Assembly (NCBI GenBank): GCA_900542245.1 | Contig: UQMQ01000065.1 | Coordinates: 1-13,265, forward strand | DNA: 13,265 nucleotides | DNA from: an uncultured Eubacteriales bacterium | Lineage (GTDB): Bacteria > Bacillota > Clostridia > Peptostreptococcales > Anaerovoracaceae | Direction of reading: 5' to 3' | Part shown: piece after piece, positions 1-5,761 of the stretch | Layout of the letters: each line of letters starts with the position of its first letter | How positions within the stretch are numbered: the first letter of the stretch is position 1 | Made by a program: the position numbers and the translations under genes | The notes under the pieces: model-generated | Told to the model about the DNA's origin: nothing | What the model saw: the letters and a program-made list of their open reading frames with translations, nothing else | The model's database searches: none

Positions 1-2
1 CA

Positions 3-71
3 AGTCCAAGCTTGATAAGTGCCTGGGTTAAGGAAGATGGACGAGCTATGCAAGCAAAGGAAGGAAATTAA
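3..71 (+). CDS. Possible 3' tail of a truncated upstream gene
   Basis: This frame is open from the left edge and stops with TAA at 69-71, giving 22 residues that end SAWVKEDGRAMQAKEGN. The hydrophilic, coding-like composition and the AAGGAAGGA stretch for the next gene lying inside its last codons suggest the C-terminus of a gene cut by the window edge. Another frame also runs in from the edge but stops at 31. The fragment is too short to assign a family, and it could be non-coding. Confidence 0.3.
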   Translation, partial: SPSLISAWVKEDGRAMQAKEGN

Positions 72-78
72 TTGAAAT

Positions 79-300
79 ATGACAAATATTAGACTACAAA
101 ATCCATACATGGATGAAACTATCAAAGTCAAAGAGAGCTATAAACTTATTCGTGACATGCTGGAATGGCTTAGTCAAGGAAATATAGATTATCTTCAATT
201 GCAGCAAATTGAACCAGAAGATAGGATGATTACTATCAGTCCTAAGAATTTTGCCAAAATCGATTATTACGAGGAGGAGGAAGTAGAAGATGAAATATAA
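79..300 (+). CDS. Small acidic protein of unknown function (73 aa)
   Basis: I do not recognise this protein. It begins MTNIRLQNPYMDETIKVKES, continues with a probable helix (YKLIRDMLEWLSQ), then a probable strand segment (DRMITISPKNFAKIDYY), and ends in a strongly acidic tail (EEEEVEDE). There is no signal peptide or membrane segment. An AAGGAAGGA stretch at 57-65 lies about 13 nt before the ATG, rather far for a ribosome binding site. Its last 11 nt overlap the start of the ATP-grasp gene, and that gene's GAGGAGGAGG ribosome binding site is encoded by the Glu run of this tail, so the two are probably translationally coupled. The DNA is clearly richer in A+T than the genes from about 400 onward, which hints at a different origin. 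A small immunity or mobile-element protein is possible but unsupported. Confidence 0.6.
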   Translation: MTNIRLQNPYMDETIKVKESYKLIRDMLEWLSQGNIDYLQLQQIEPEDRMITISPKNFAKIDYYEEEEVEDEI

Positions 301-1087
301 AGTAATCGTTTACTACGACAATATGCCAGACAGTGAGCATATTTTTAACAACAAGAATGAATTCAACAAGGTATTCAAGGATTTTATCGGCAGAGAGTGT
401 CTGGATCTGGAGACGGCGACGGATGAAGAAGTGAAGCATTTCTTTGATACGCGCGAGAAGATTTTCGCCAAAATGAAGGATCTCTCCTGCGGCATTGGCT
501 GTGAGCTTCTGGAAACCGAGAAATTCGCGGATAGCGACGCTTTTCTGTCCTATATCAAAGAAAAGCATTTCGCGACCATCGAGGATGTGATCGAGAATCA
601 CCCGGACGTTGCGAAGATGTACCCGTATTCCGTCAATACCATGCGCATGATGACGATGATCGATGCCAAGGGGGATCCGCATGTGATCTATGCAGTGTTT
701 AAGATGGGACGAGACGGCAGAGTGGTCGATAACTACGGTCTGCATGGACCGGTGGATCTGGAAACCGGAGAATTTCTCTATCCGGCCCATTCCGGCGATA
801 CAACTGCCGGGAAGCATTATACGGAGCATCCGAACACACATCAGCCGCTAATCGGATACCATGTGCCTTATATGAAGGAAGCGGTTCAAATGGTTAAAAA
901 AGCAGCGCTGGTCGTCCCGCAGATGCGCTATATCGGCTGGGATGTCGCGATCACACCGAACGGTCCGGCGATCATCGAAGGCAATAACTACTGCGCACAT
1001 GACTTTTGGCAGCTGCCGGGACAGACACCGGGCGGCATCGGCATCATGCCGACAATCAAGAAGATCATACCGGAATTTCAATACTAG
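290..1087 (+). CDS. ATP-grasp protein, sugar-transfer-associated type
   Basis: This 265-residue cytosolic protein carries the ATP-grasp fold, whose members use ATP to activate a carboxylate as acyl phosphate and join it to an amine or similar nucleophile. Visible landmarks are IFAKMKDLSCGIG (58-70) with the probable ATP-binding Lys61 and a Gly-rich loop, then PYSVNTMRMMTM and VVDNYGLHGPVD in the middle, and a C-terminal GWDVAITPNGPAIIEGNN segment with the metal-binding Glu/Asn pair typical of the fold. These match the family called sugar-transfer-associated ATP-grasp, which often sits in cell-surface polymer loci; its exact substrates are not known to me. Only about 20 residues precede the NNKNEF segment that aligns near the start of the domain, so the N-terminus looks shorter than in many relatives. 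A stop at 284-286 fixes the start at 290. It probably forms an operon with murT and gatD, 41 nt downstream. Confidence 0.82.
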   Translation: MKYKVIVYYDNMPDSEHIFNNKNEFNKVFKDFIGRECLDLETATDEEVKHFFDTREKIFAKMKDLSCGIGCELLETEKFADSDAFLSYIKEKHFATIEDVIENHPDVAKMYPYSVNTMRMMTMIDAKGDPHVIYAVFKMGRDGRVVDNYGLHGPVDLETGEFLYPAHSGDTTAGKHYTEHPNTHQPLIGYHVPYMKEAVQMVKKAALVVPQMRYIGWDVAITPNGPAIIEGNNYCAHDFWQLPGQTPGGIGIMPTIKKIIPEFQY

Positions 1088-1128
1088 CATAGCGAGCATA
1101 GCAAGACAGGAAAGGACCCTAGATCAAA

Positions 1129-2526
1129 ATGGGAAAAATCAGATATTACTTTGCATTATGGGCGGCGAAGCTCTCGATTATCGCGCTCAAAATCACCAAA
1201 CATAACGGCACGAACTTTCCGGGCGTTCTGGCGCTTCGAATCTGTCCGGATTTTTTGAAATATATCGGTAAGCCGCAGAAAATCATTGCAGTGACCGGAA
1301 CCAACGGCAAGACGACCGTATCCAATATGCTGCTGGACATGCTGACGATGGACGGCAAGCGTGTGATGAACAACAAGATGGGCTCCAACATCAATTCCGG
1401 TATCGCCTCGTCACTGATCTACGGTGCGAGTCTCGGCGGTCGCTGTCGGTATGAGCTTGCGCTGTTTGAAGTCGATGAGCGCTCCGCGCTGCGCATTTAT
1501 CCGTATCTGAAACCGGACTACATGCTGATCACCAATCTTTCGCGGGATTCCATCATGCGCAACGCGCATCCGGAATATATCCGCGATATTTTGACAAAGT
1601 ACATCCCGAAAAAAACCAAATTGATTTTGAACGCGGATGATTTGATCTGCTGCGGCATCGCGCCGGAAAATCCAAGGGTTTATTTCGGCATCGAAAAAAT
1701 GGATACCGACGTGACGGACTGCGTCAATCTGATCAATGATCTGCAGATCTGTCCGCAGTGTCACCGGAGACTGGAATATGAATATCGTCGGTACAATCAC
1801 ATCGGCAAGGCTTATTGTCCGCATTGCGGTTTCAAAGCACCTGCCTATGATTATGCCGGATGCGATGTCGACCTTGCAGGCATGAAGATCGATGTCAAGG
1901 ATGCGACAGGTGTCGGCCATTACAGGCTGCTCAACGAGAGCATCTTTAATATTTACAACGTGGTATCTGCGGTCGCTGTCCTGCGTGAGATCGGTTACAG
2001 CCACGCGCAGATCGAGGCGTTTTTTGCGAAGCTCAACATTGTCGGTTCGCGTTACGATGCGGAGACCATCGGCAGCCGCACGCTTTACCGTTTGCTTGCC
2101 AAGGAAAAAAACGCGTTCGCGACAACAAGAGTCTTTGATTATATCGGCGGGCTGGACGGAGATAAGGAGATCATTCTGATGAACAGCTGTCAAGGGGACA
2201 TGAAGCACTGGTCCGAGAACACCTGCTGGCTGTACGACTGTGATTTTGAATTTTTGAATCAGGATAATATCAAAAATATCGTCCTGTGCGGGCCGAGACG
2301 ATTCGACCATAAGCTGCGTCTTTTGCTGGCAGGCGTGCCGGAGGAGAAGCTTTCCTTCGCGGAGAAAGAGACCGATGCGCCGGACAAGCTGCAGCTCTTT
2401 GCAAACGATCATATTTATGTGCTCTACGGGACGGATTCCATCGTGCTGGGCAAAAAGGTCGCTGATCAGGTCAGAATGCTTTTGATCGCGAAGAACAAGG
2501 AGGAGGGCGAAGCGGATGAAAATTGA
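1129..2526 (+). CDS. murT: MurT-like Mur ligase family protein (divergent)
   Basis: MurT is the ligase subunit of the MurT-GatD complex, which amidates D-glutamate of the lipid II stem peptide to D-isoglutamine at the cytoplasmic face of the membrane. This 465-residue protein has the Mur ligase P-loop GTNGKTT (57-63), the NKMGSNINSGI segment (82-92), the EVDE motif (114-117), a MurT-specific zinc ribbon (Cys208, Cys211, Cys230, Cys233) and a C-terminal DUF1727-like domain. WLYDCDFE (367-374) resembles the region that I recall supplies the third triad residue to GatD. Several motifs differ from ordinary MurT: the usual RDQLDRYGE is RDSIMRNAHPE (139-149), and the usual KNPAG segment is KEKNAFA (325-331). 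AGGAAAGGA precedes the ATG. The stop overlaps gatD by 11 nt, indicating coupled translation. The MurT fold and pairing are secure, but the substrate is uncertain. Confidence 0.88.
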   Translation: MGKIRYYFALWAAKLSIIALKITKHNGTNFPGVLALRICPDFLKYIGKPQKIIAVTGTNGKTTVSNMLLDMLTMDGKRVMNNKMGSNINSGIASSLIYGASLGGRCRYELALFEVDERSALRIYPYLKPDYMLITNLSRDSIMRNAHPEYIRDILTKYIPKKTKLILNADDLICCGIAPENPRVYFGIEKMDTDVTDCVNLINDLQICPQCHRRLEYEYRRYNHIGKAYCPHCGFKAPAYDYAGCDVDLAGMKIDVKDATGVGHYRLLNESIFNIYNVVSAVAVLREIGYSHAQIEAFFAKLNIVGSRYDAETIGSRTLYRLLAKEKNAFATTRVFDYIGGLDGDKEIILMNSCQGDMKHWSENTCWLYDCDFEFLNQDNIKNIVLCGPRRFDHKLRLLLAGVPEEKLSFAEKETDAPDKLQLFANDHIYVLYGTDSIVLGKKVADQVRMLLIAKNKEEGEADEN

Positions 2527-3250
2527 AGTCTTATATCCAGAGATCGCCAACCTATATGGCGACTTAGAAAATGTAACTTATTTACAAAAATCCAATCCGG
2601 AGATTGAAGTCGTGGAAACGCATCTGACGGATGTGCCGCTTTTTGTCAGCGAGAAACCGGCGCTTGTCTATATGGGGACCATGACGGAGCGCGCGCAGCT
2701 TTTGGTGATCGAGGCGCTGAAACCGCACCTTGCGGCTTTGCAGGAACGCATCGCGGACGGAACGCTGTTTTTGATGACAGGCAACGCGCTCGAAGTGTTT
2801 GGCAGCCGCATCGAAGACTTGGATGGTACTTCGACCACATGTCTGGGTCTGTTTCCGACGACAGCGAAACGTGATATGATGCATCGCTATAACTCACTGT
2901 ATTTGGGAAAATTCGAGGAGATGGATGTCGTGGGGTACAAGAGTCAGTTCACGCAGTCCTACCGCATGCCTGATGCGGCGGCGGTTTATCCCGACGTCAA
3001 AGCCGCCTGGGAGACGACCAGAGGACCGGGGTTAAATCCGGATACGACAGGAGAGGGACTGCGGGTCAACAACTTTATTGCGACCTATGTCATCGGACCG
3101 ATTTTAGTCTTAAATCCGCCGCTTGCGAAGTGGTTTCTGCGAAAGATGGGCATGTCCGATCCAAAGCTTGCCTTTGAGGAGGCAGCGATGGAGGCCTATC
3201 AGATCAGAGTCAAAGAATACAGTGATCCGGATACCGGATTCTATTATTAG
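2516..3250 (+). CDS. gatD: GatD-like amidotransferase lacking the catalytic Cys and His
   Basis: GatD is the class I glutaminase that frees ammonia from glutamine and passes it to MurT. This 244-residue protein is recognisable by its N-terminus (LYPEIANLYGDLENV), its position overlapping murT, and FIATYVIGPIL (187-197), which matches the family's GTYLHGPIL. The nucleophile elbow, CGGYQFLG in staphylococcal GatD as I recall it, reads TGNALEVFG (88-96), so the catalytic Cys is absent. The His of the second motif is Ile193. The only Cys in the protein is Cys109, outside the elbow. The protein should therefore be unable to hydrolyse glutamine by the usual mechanism. It may be a structural or substrate-binding partner of the MurT-like ligase, which might use free ammonia or another amine. 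The start at 2516 has a GGAGG-type site within the end of murT. A bidirectional hairpin follows the stop. Confidence 0.85.
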   Translation: MKIEVLYPEIANLYGDLENVTYLQKSNPEIEVVETHLTDVPLFVSEKPALVYMGTMTERAQLLVIEALKPHLAALQERIADGTLFLMTGNALEVFGSRIEDLDGTSTTCLGLFPTTAKRDMMHRYNSLYLGKFEEMDVVGYKSQFTQSYRMPDAAAVYPDVKAAWETTRGPGLNPDTTGEGLRVNNFIATYVIGPILVLNPPLAKWFLRKMGMSDPKLAFEEAAMEAYQIRVKEYSDPDTGFYY

Positions 3251-3257
3251 ACAGGAG

Positions 3258-3315
3258 AAAAAGGCTCTTCGGGCATTTCTGCGAGTCAGCGATGTCCGAA
3301 GAGCCTATGATTTTT
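3258..3315. terminator. Bidirectional intrinsic terminator between convergent genes
   Basis: GGCTCTTCGG (3263-3272) pairs perfectly with CCGAAGAGCC (3296-3305). The stem extends inward through 3277/3291 with two G-U pairs. On the + strand it is followed within a few bases by TTTTTG (3310-3315). On the - strand the stem is followed immediately by five T (complement of 3258-3262). It lies between the stop of gatD and the stop of the SEC-C gene and can end both transcripts. Confidence 0.85.
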
Positions 3316-3330
3316 GTTTGATGATGGGGT

Positions 3331-3831
3331 TTATTTCTTTGCGCCGCAGCATTTTTTGTATTTTTTGCCGCTGCCGCAAGGACAAGGGTCGTTTCTGCCC
3401 GGTTCCTTTTCTTTGTGAACAATCTTAGAACGCTTGAAGTCCTTGATGATCTGCATAATCTTTTCTTCGGAGAAAATTCCCTCCCATGCTTTCAGCGTAT
3501 ACAGATAATCCGCATCTGCTTTGAGCATATTGAAGAAAAGCTTTTCAAAGTCGATGTCAAGATCGATTTCTGTATCTTCGGTGACTGCTTCCAGCTCCAT
3601 TGGGTTGTTCAGACTTGTCTGAATACCGTCCAAAAATCCCATGAAGATCACCGGATCCGCTTCAAATTTTGCAGTCAGCTCGGAGAATTTACCGGCAAGG
3701 CGCGGTTCTTTACTCTCTAAAATATGCGTATAAATACGTGTTTCCGTTTCGCTGTATTCTTTCCAGAATGCGTCAAAGGTTTCATCTGTCTGACCCTCCA
3801 TCAGGTCGACCCATTGTTTGTATAAACTCAT
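3331..3831 (-). CDS. SEC-C motif protein of unknown role
   Basis: This 166-residue soluble, acidic protein ends in a SEC-C zinc-binding motif, PGRNDPCPCGSGKKYKKCCG (144-163), with ligands Cys150, Cys152, Cys161 and Cys162 in a C-x-C-x8-C-C arrangement. The same motif is found at the end of SecA, where it binds zinc and SecB, and in many small uncharacterised bacterial proteins. The first 130 residues are helical-looking with several acidic stretches (DTEIDLDIDFEKLF), and I assign no known domain to them. The start at 3831 is supported by a GGAGG sequence on the - strand. It lies 100 bp downstream of hom on the same strand, and no terminator with a T-run separates them, so it may be co-transcribed with hom. 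I infer no function beyond metal binding through the tail. Confidence 0.88.
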   Translation of the reverse strand: MSLYKQWVDLMEGQTDETFDAFWKEYSETETRIYTHILESKEPRLAGKFSELTAKFEADPVIFMGFLDGIQTSLNNPMELEAVTEDTEIDLDIDFEKLFFNMLKADADYLYTLKAWEGIFSEEKIMQIIKDFKRSKIVHKEKEPGRNDPCPCGSGKKYKKCCGAKK

Positions 3832-3919
3832 TTTAATCCTCCATATTTTCCATATCTCGTTATGTGCACTTTTGTCCTATCTATTGTATGATCGGCATCA
3901 CATCGTGTTTGTTTTTGAT

Positions 3920-3946
3920 GCCAAGCGCGGGTTATAAGCGCTTGGC
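3920..3946 (-). other. Perfect 9-bp inverted repeat at the hom stop codon
   Basis: GCCAAGCGC (3920-3928) and GCGCTTGGC (3938-3946) form a GC-rich stem with a 9-nt loop containing the hom stop codon. Neither strand has a T-run directly after the stem, so it does not look like a standard intrinsic terminator. It may stabilise the 3' end of the hom message or mark a processing point before the SEC-C gene. Confidence 0.5.
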
Positions 3947-4888
3947 TATGCTGATCAGATCGCCGACGACTGCGCTGCCTGTCGGCAGGGCACCGGCGCC
4001 TTTGCCGTAAAACATAAGCTCACCGACCATATCACCGGTCACATAAACAGCGTTGAATTCATTGCTGACACCGGCCAGCGGGTGAGAAGCAGGAAGCCTC
4101 TCCGGCGCGACGCTGGCAGTGATCTTACCGTCTGCATCGATCGAAGCGTGCGCAATCAGTTTGAGCTTGCAGTCTTCAGCGGCTGCAGCGGCAATCTCTG
4201 CACCTGTGATCTGTGAGATGCCGGTCGTCGGGATATCCTGCGGCGGTATATATTGATCGAAGAGCAGGGCAATCAGGATGGAGAGCTTATTGGCAACATC
4301 GATGCCCTCGACATCCGCCGTCGGATCAGCCTCGGCGAAGCCTTTCGCCTGCGCATCCTTTAAGACTTCTGCATAATCCGCGCCATCCTCCGTCATTTTG
4401 GTCAGAATATAGTTTGTGGTACCGTTGACAATGCCCATCACTTCCAAAAAGGCGTTTCCCTGCAGGGCGTTTTGGATTGAGGTCAAGACCGGAATCCCGC
4501 CGCCGACGCTGGCTTCGAACAGGAACTGCACCTGATTCTTTGCGGCAGCAGCCTGCAGCTTCTCATAATTCGCGGCGACTGCGGCTTTATTTGCAGTGAC
4601 GACATGTTTTCCGTTTTCCATCGCCTGCAGCATGAATGCGGTCGCAGGCTCGATGCCGCCCATGGTTTCGACGACAACATCGATGGAAGGCTCCTTGAGA
4701 ATATCATCCGGATCTTCTGTGGTCAGATGCGCAGGGATTCCTTCGCGATGTTTGCGGACCAAAGCCTTGACAACATCGATGGAAACACCGGTTCTTTGGG
4801 TAATTAAGTCATGATTTTTCGTAAGAATTTCATAGGTCCCGCCACCGACGGTGCCGAAGCCTAAAATGCCGACACTGAGTTTTTTCAT
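3932..4888 (-). CDS. hom: Homoserine dehydrogenase without an ACT domain
   Basis: This enzyme reduces L-aspartate 4-semialdehyde to L-homoserine with NAD(P)H in the cytosol, the branch step toward threonine and methionine. The 318 residues contain the nucleotide-binding loop GFGTVGGG (11-17 region), the TANKAAVA segment with Lys101, the substrate motif NGTTNYIL (155-162) and EADPTADVEGIDVANK (186-201) with the probable catalytic Asp197 and Lys201. The protein ends right after GKGAGALPTGSAVVGDLISIA, the normal end of the catalytic domain. Bacterial homologues with a C-terminal ACT domain are usually about 400-440 residues, so allosteric control through ACT is missing here. A GGAGG site precedes the ATG. 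Upstream lie a long repeat-rich leader and a good promoter, so control may act on expression. The SEC-C gene follows on the same strand. Confidence 0.95.
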   Translation of the reverse strand: MKKLSVGILGFGTVGGGTYEILTKNHDLITQRTGVSIDVVKALVRKHREGIPAHLTTEDPDDILKEPSIDVVVETMGGIEPATAFMLQAMENGKHVVTANKAAVAANYEKLQAAAAKNQVQFLFEASVGGGIPVLTSIQNALQGNAFLEVMGIVNGTTNYILTKMTEDGADYAEVLKDAQAKGFAEADPTADVEGIDVANKLSILIALLFDQYIPPQDIPTTGISQITGAEIAAAAAEDCKLKLIAHASIDADGKITASVAPERLPASHPLAGVSNEFNAVYVTGDMVGELMFYGKGAGALPTGSAVVGDLISIAKRL

Positions 4889-4906
4889 GTGTTTTCCTCC
4901 GTAAAT

Positions 4907-5060
4907 AAATCGCAGGAATCATGATACCGCCTTGCGATGCAATGATTCCAACTTTGCAGCAACGCTGCTATATAAATCGCAGGAATCATTATACCGCTCT
5001 GCGATGCAATGATTCCAACTTTGCAGCAACGCTGCAATTCAAATCGCAGGAATCATTATA
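4907..5060. repeat. 67-bp tandem repeat, 2.3 copies, in the hom leader
   Basis: Copies span 4907-4973 and 4974-5040 (61 of 67 bases identical by eye), with a partial third copy of 20 bases at 5041-5060. Each full copy holds two interleaved inverted repeats: ATCGCA (4909-4914, 4976-4981) with TGCGAT (4933-4938, 5000-5005), and GGAATCAT (4915-4922, 4982-4989) with ATGATTCC (4942-4949, 5009-5016). A separate hairpin GCAGC-AAC-GCTGC lies at 4956-4968 and 5023-5035; the second copy extends to a 7-bp stem. With the mapped promoter, both full copies fall in the 5' untranslated leader of hom. The interleaved order means the two larger pairings compete or form a pseudoknot-like fold in RNA. At DNA level they could be repeated protein-binding sites. 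I see no T-box or riboswitch signature. Confidence 0.9.
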
Positions 5061-5083
5061 TAATATTTTTCTGCTTTTGTCAT
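5055..5083 (-). promoter_or_regulatory. Sigma-A promoter for hom
   Basis: On the - strand ATGACA (complement of 5078-5083) is followed after exactly 17 bp by a consensus TATAAT (complement of 5055-5060). Transcription would start near 5048, leaving a leader of about 160 nt before the hom ATG at 4888. The -10 box lies in the partial third copy of the 67-bp repeat. The second full copy also contains a TATAAT (4988-4993) with a poorer upstream match. Confidence 0.75.
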
Positions 5084-5111
5084 GAAAAAGTCTTTTTTTT
5101 TTCTAAAAATT

Positions 5112-5120
5112 TGTTATGAT
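5112..5120 (+). promoter_or_regulatory. Possible extended -10 promoter for trmL
   Basis: TATGAT (5115-5120) is preceded by TG one base upstream, an extended -10 element. A run of ten T (5093-5102) lies near the -35 position but no TTGACA-like hexamer is present. It would give a leader of roughly 75 nt for trmL that contains a CATCTGC/GCAGATG inverted repeat (5154-5160, 5181-5187). It is divergent from the hom promoter. Confidence 0.45.
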
Positions 5121-5202
5121 AGTGTGAGCAGCATTGTAAAAGATACGTAAAAGCATCTGCGGCGGCAAATTATGCGCTCTGCAGATGGATGAAGGAGAAG
5201 AA

Positions 5203-5679
5203 ATGGCATTTCATATTGTATTTGTTGAACCTGAGATTCCGCCTAACACAGGCAATATTGCCAGAACCTGTGCAGCGACCGGCAGCGTGCTGCATCTGGT
5301 CAAACCGCTGGGTTTCAGTATTGATGATAAAAGCTTGAAGCGCGCAGGGCTGGATTACTGGCCGTTTGTGAAACTGGAGGTGCATGAAAGTCTGGATGAT
5401 TTTATGCAAGCGTACGGGCAGGGTGCGCATCGACTGTTTCTGGCAACGACCAAAGGCGGGCAGATTTATACGGAGCCGCAGTACCGGGATGGGGACATGT
5501 TTCTTTTTGGCAAAGAGACTGCCGGTCTGCCGCGGGATTTTATCGCACAGCATCAGGAAACGGCGATTCGCATTCCGATGAGCGCGGATACGCGGCTGCG
5601 TTCCTTCAACCTTGCCAATTCCGCGAACATTATTTTATTTGAAGCGTTGCGGCAGTTGGGGTTCCCGGGACTGAAATAG
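5203..5679 (+). CDS. trmL: tRNA (cytidine/uridine-34)-2'-O-methyltransferase TrmL
   Basis: TrmL transfers a methyl group from S-adenosylmethionine to the ribose of the wobble nucleotide in certain leucine tRNAs. From 5203 the protein has 158 residues, the normal size for this minimal SPOUT (trefoil-knot) enzyme. Visible family motifs are VEPEIPPNTGNIARTC near the N-terminus, LFGKETAGLP in the middle, and IPM...RSFNLANSANIILFEALRQ near the end, which builds the knot that binds the cofactor. An in-frame ATG at 5185 would add six residues (MDEGEE). The AAGGAG at 5192-5197 sits 5 nt before 5203 and family members begin close to this point, so 5203 is preferred. It is divergently transcribed from hom. 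No clear terminator separates it from rpoN, although rpoN has its own promoter. Confidence 0.93.
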   Translation: MAFHIVFVEPEIPPNTGNIARTCAATGSVLHLVKPLGFSIDDKSLKRAGLDYWPFVKLEVHESLDDFMQAYGQGAHRLFLATTKGGQIYTEPQYRDGDMFLFGKETAGLPRDFIAQHQETAIRIPMSADTRLRSFNLANSANIILFEALRQLGFPGLK

Positions 5680-5691
5680 CAGAAACCGGGC

Positions 5692-5720
5692 TTGAAAAAG
5701 GGGATTGTGTTTGGTATAAT
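5692..5720 (+). promoter_or_regulatory. Sigma-A promoter for rpoN
   Basis: TTGAAA (5692-5697) and consensus TATAAT (5715-5720) are separated by 17 bp. TGG directly before the -10 box makes it an extended -10 promoter as well. Transcription would start near 5727, giving a leader of about 35 nt for rpoN. Confidence 0.85.
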
Positions 5721-5727
5721 AATTGCA
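5711..5727 (+). promoter_or_regulatory. Candidate sigma-54 (-24/-12) promoter overlapping the rpoN -10 box
   Basis: TTGGTATAATAATTGCA matches the degenerate sigma-54 consensus YTGGYAYRNNNNTTGCW at every position, with GG (5713-5714) and GC (5725-5726) exactly 10 bp apart. It lies over the sigma-A -10 box of the gene that encodes sigma-54 itself. Transcription from it would start near 5738. Binding of sigma-54 polymerase here could activate the gene when an activator is present, or block the sigma-A promoter when it is not. This is a sequence match only. Confidence 0.5.
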
Positions 5728-5761
5728 TAAGTATTTTTGGTGTTTTTATTCGAGGTGTATG

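Noticed and set aside
1411..2550. Long - strand open frame (379 codons) opposite murT
   Set aside because: It is the antisense shadow of a clear murT gene; the translation has no recognisable motifs and no ribosome binding site context of its own.
4889..5048. T-box or leader peptide upstream of hom
   Set aside because: The conserved T-box antiterminator sequence is absent, and the only nearby ATG (- strand, around 4922) runs into hom out of frame without a short leader stop.
4907..5060. Repeats as a CRISPR array
   Set aside because: The 67-bp units are directly adjacent and nearly identical throughout, without unique spacers, and no cas genes are near.
5507..5523. GG-N10-GC (sigma-54-like) inside trmL
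   Set aside because: It fails at several other consensus positions and lies within coding sequence far from a gene start.
5664..5690. CCCGG/CCGGG stem after trmL as a terminator
   Set aside because: The stem is only 5 bp with a long loop, and the following bases are A-rich rather than T-rich.
5723..5761. Longer rpoN start at 5723
   Set aside because: The extra residues overlap the predicted transcription start and do not resemble the family; a ribosome site fits 5762.
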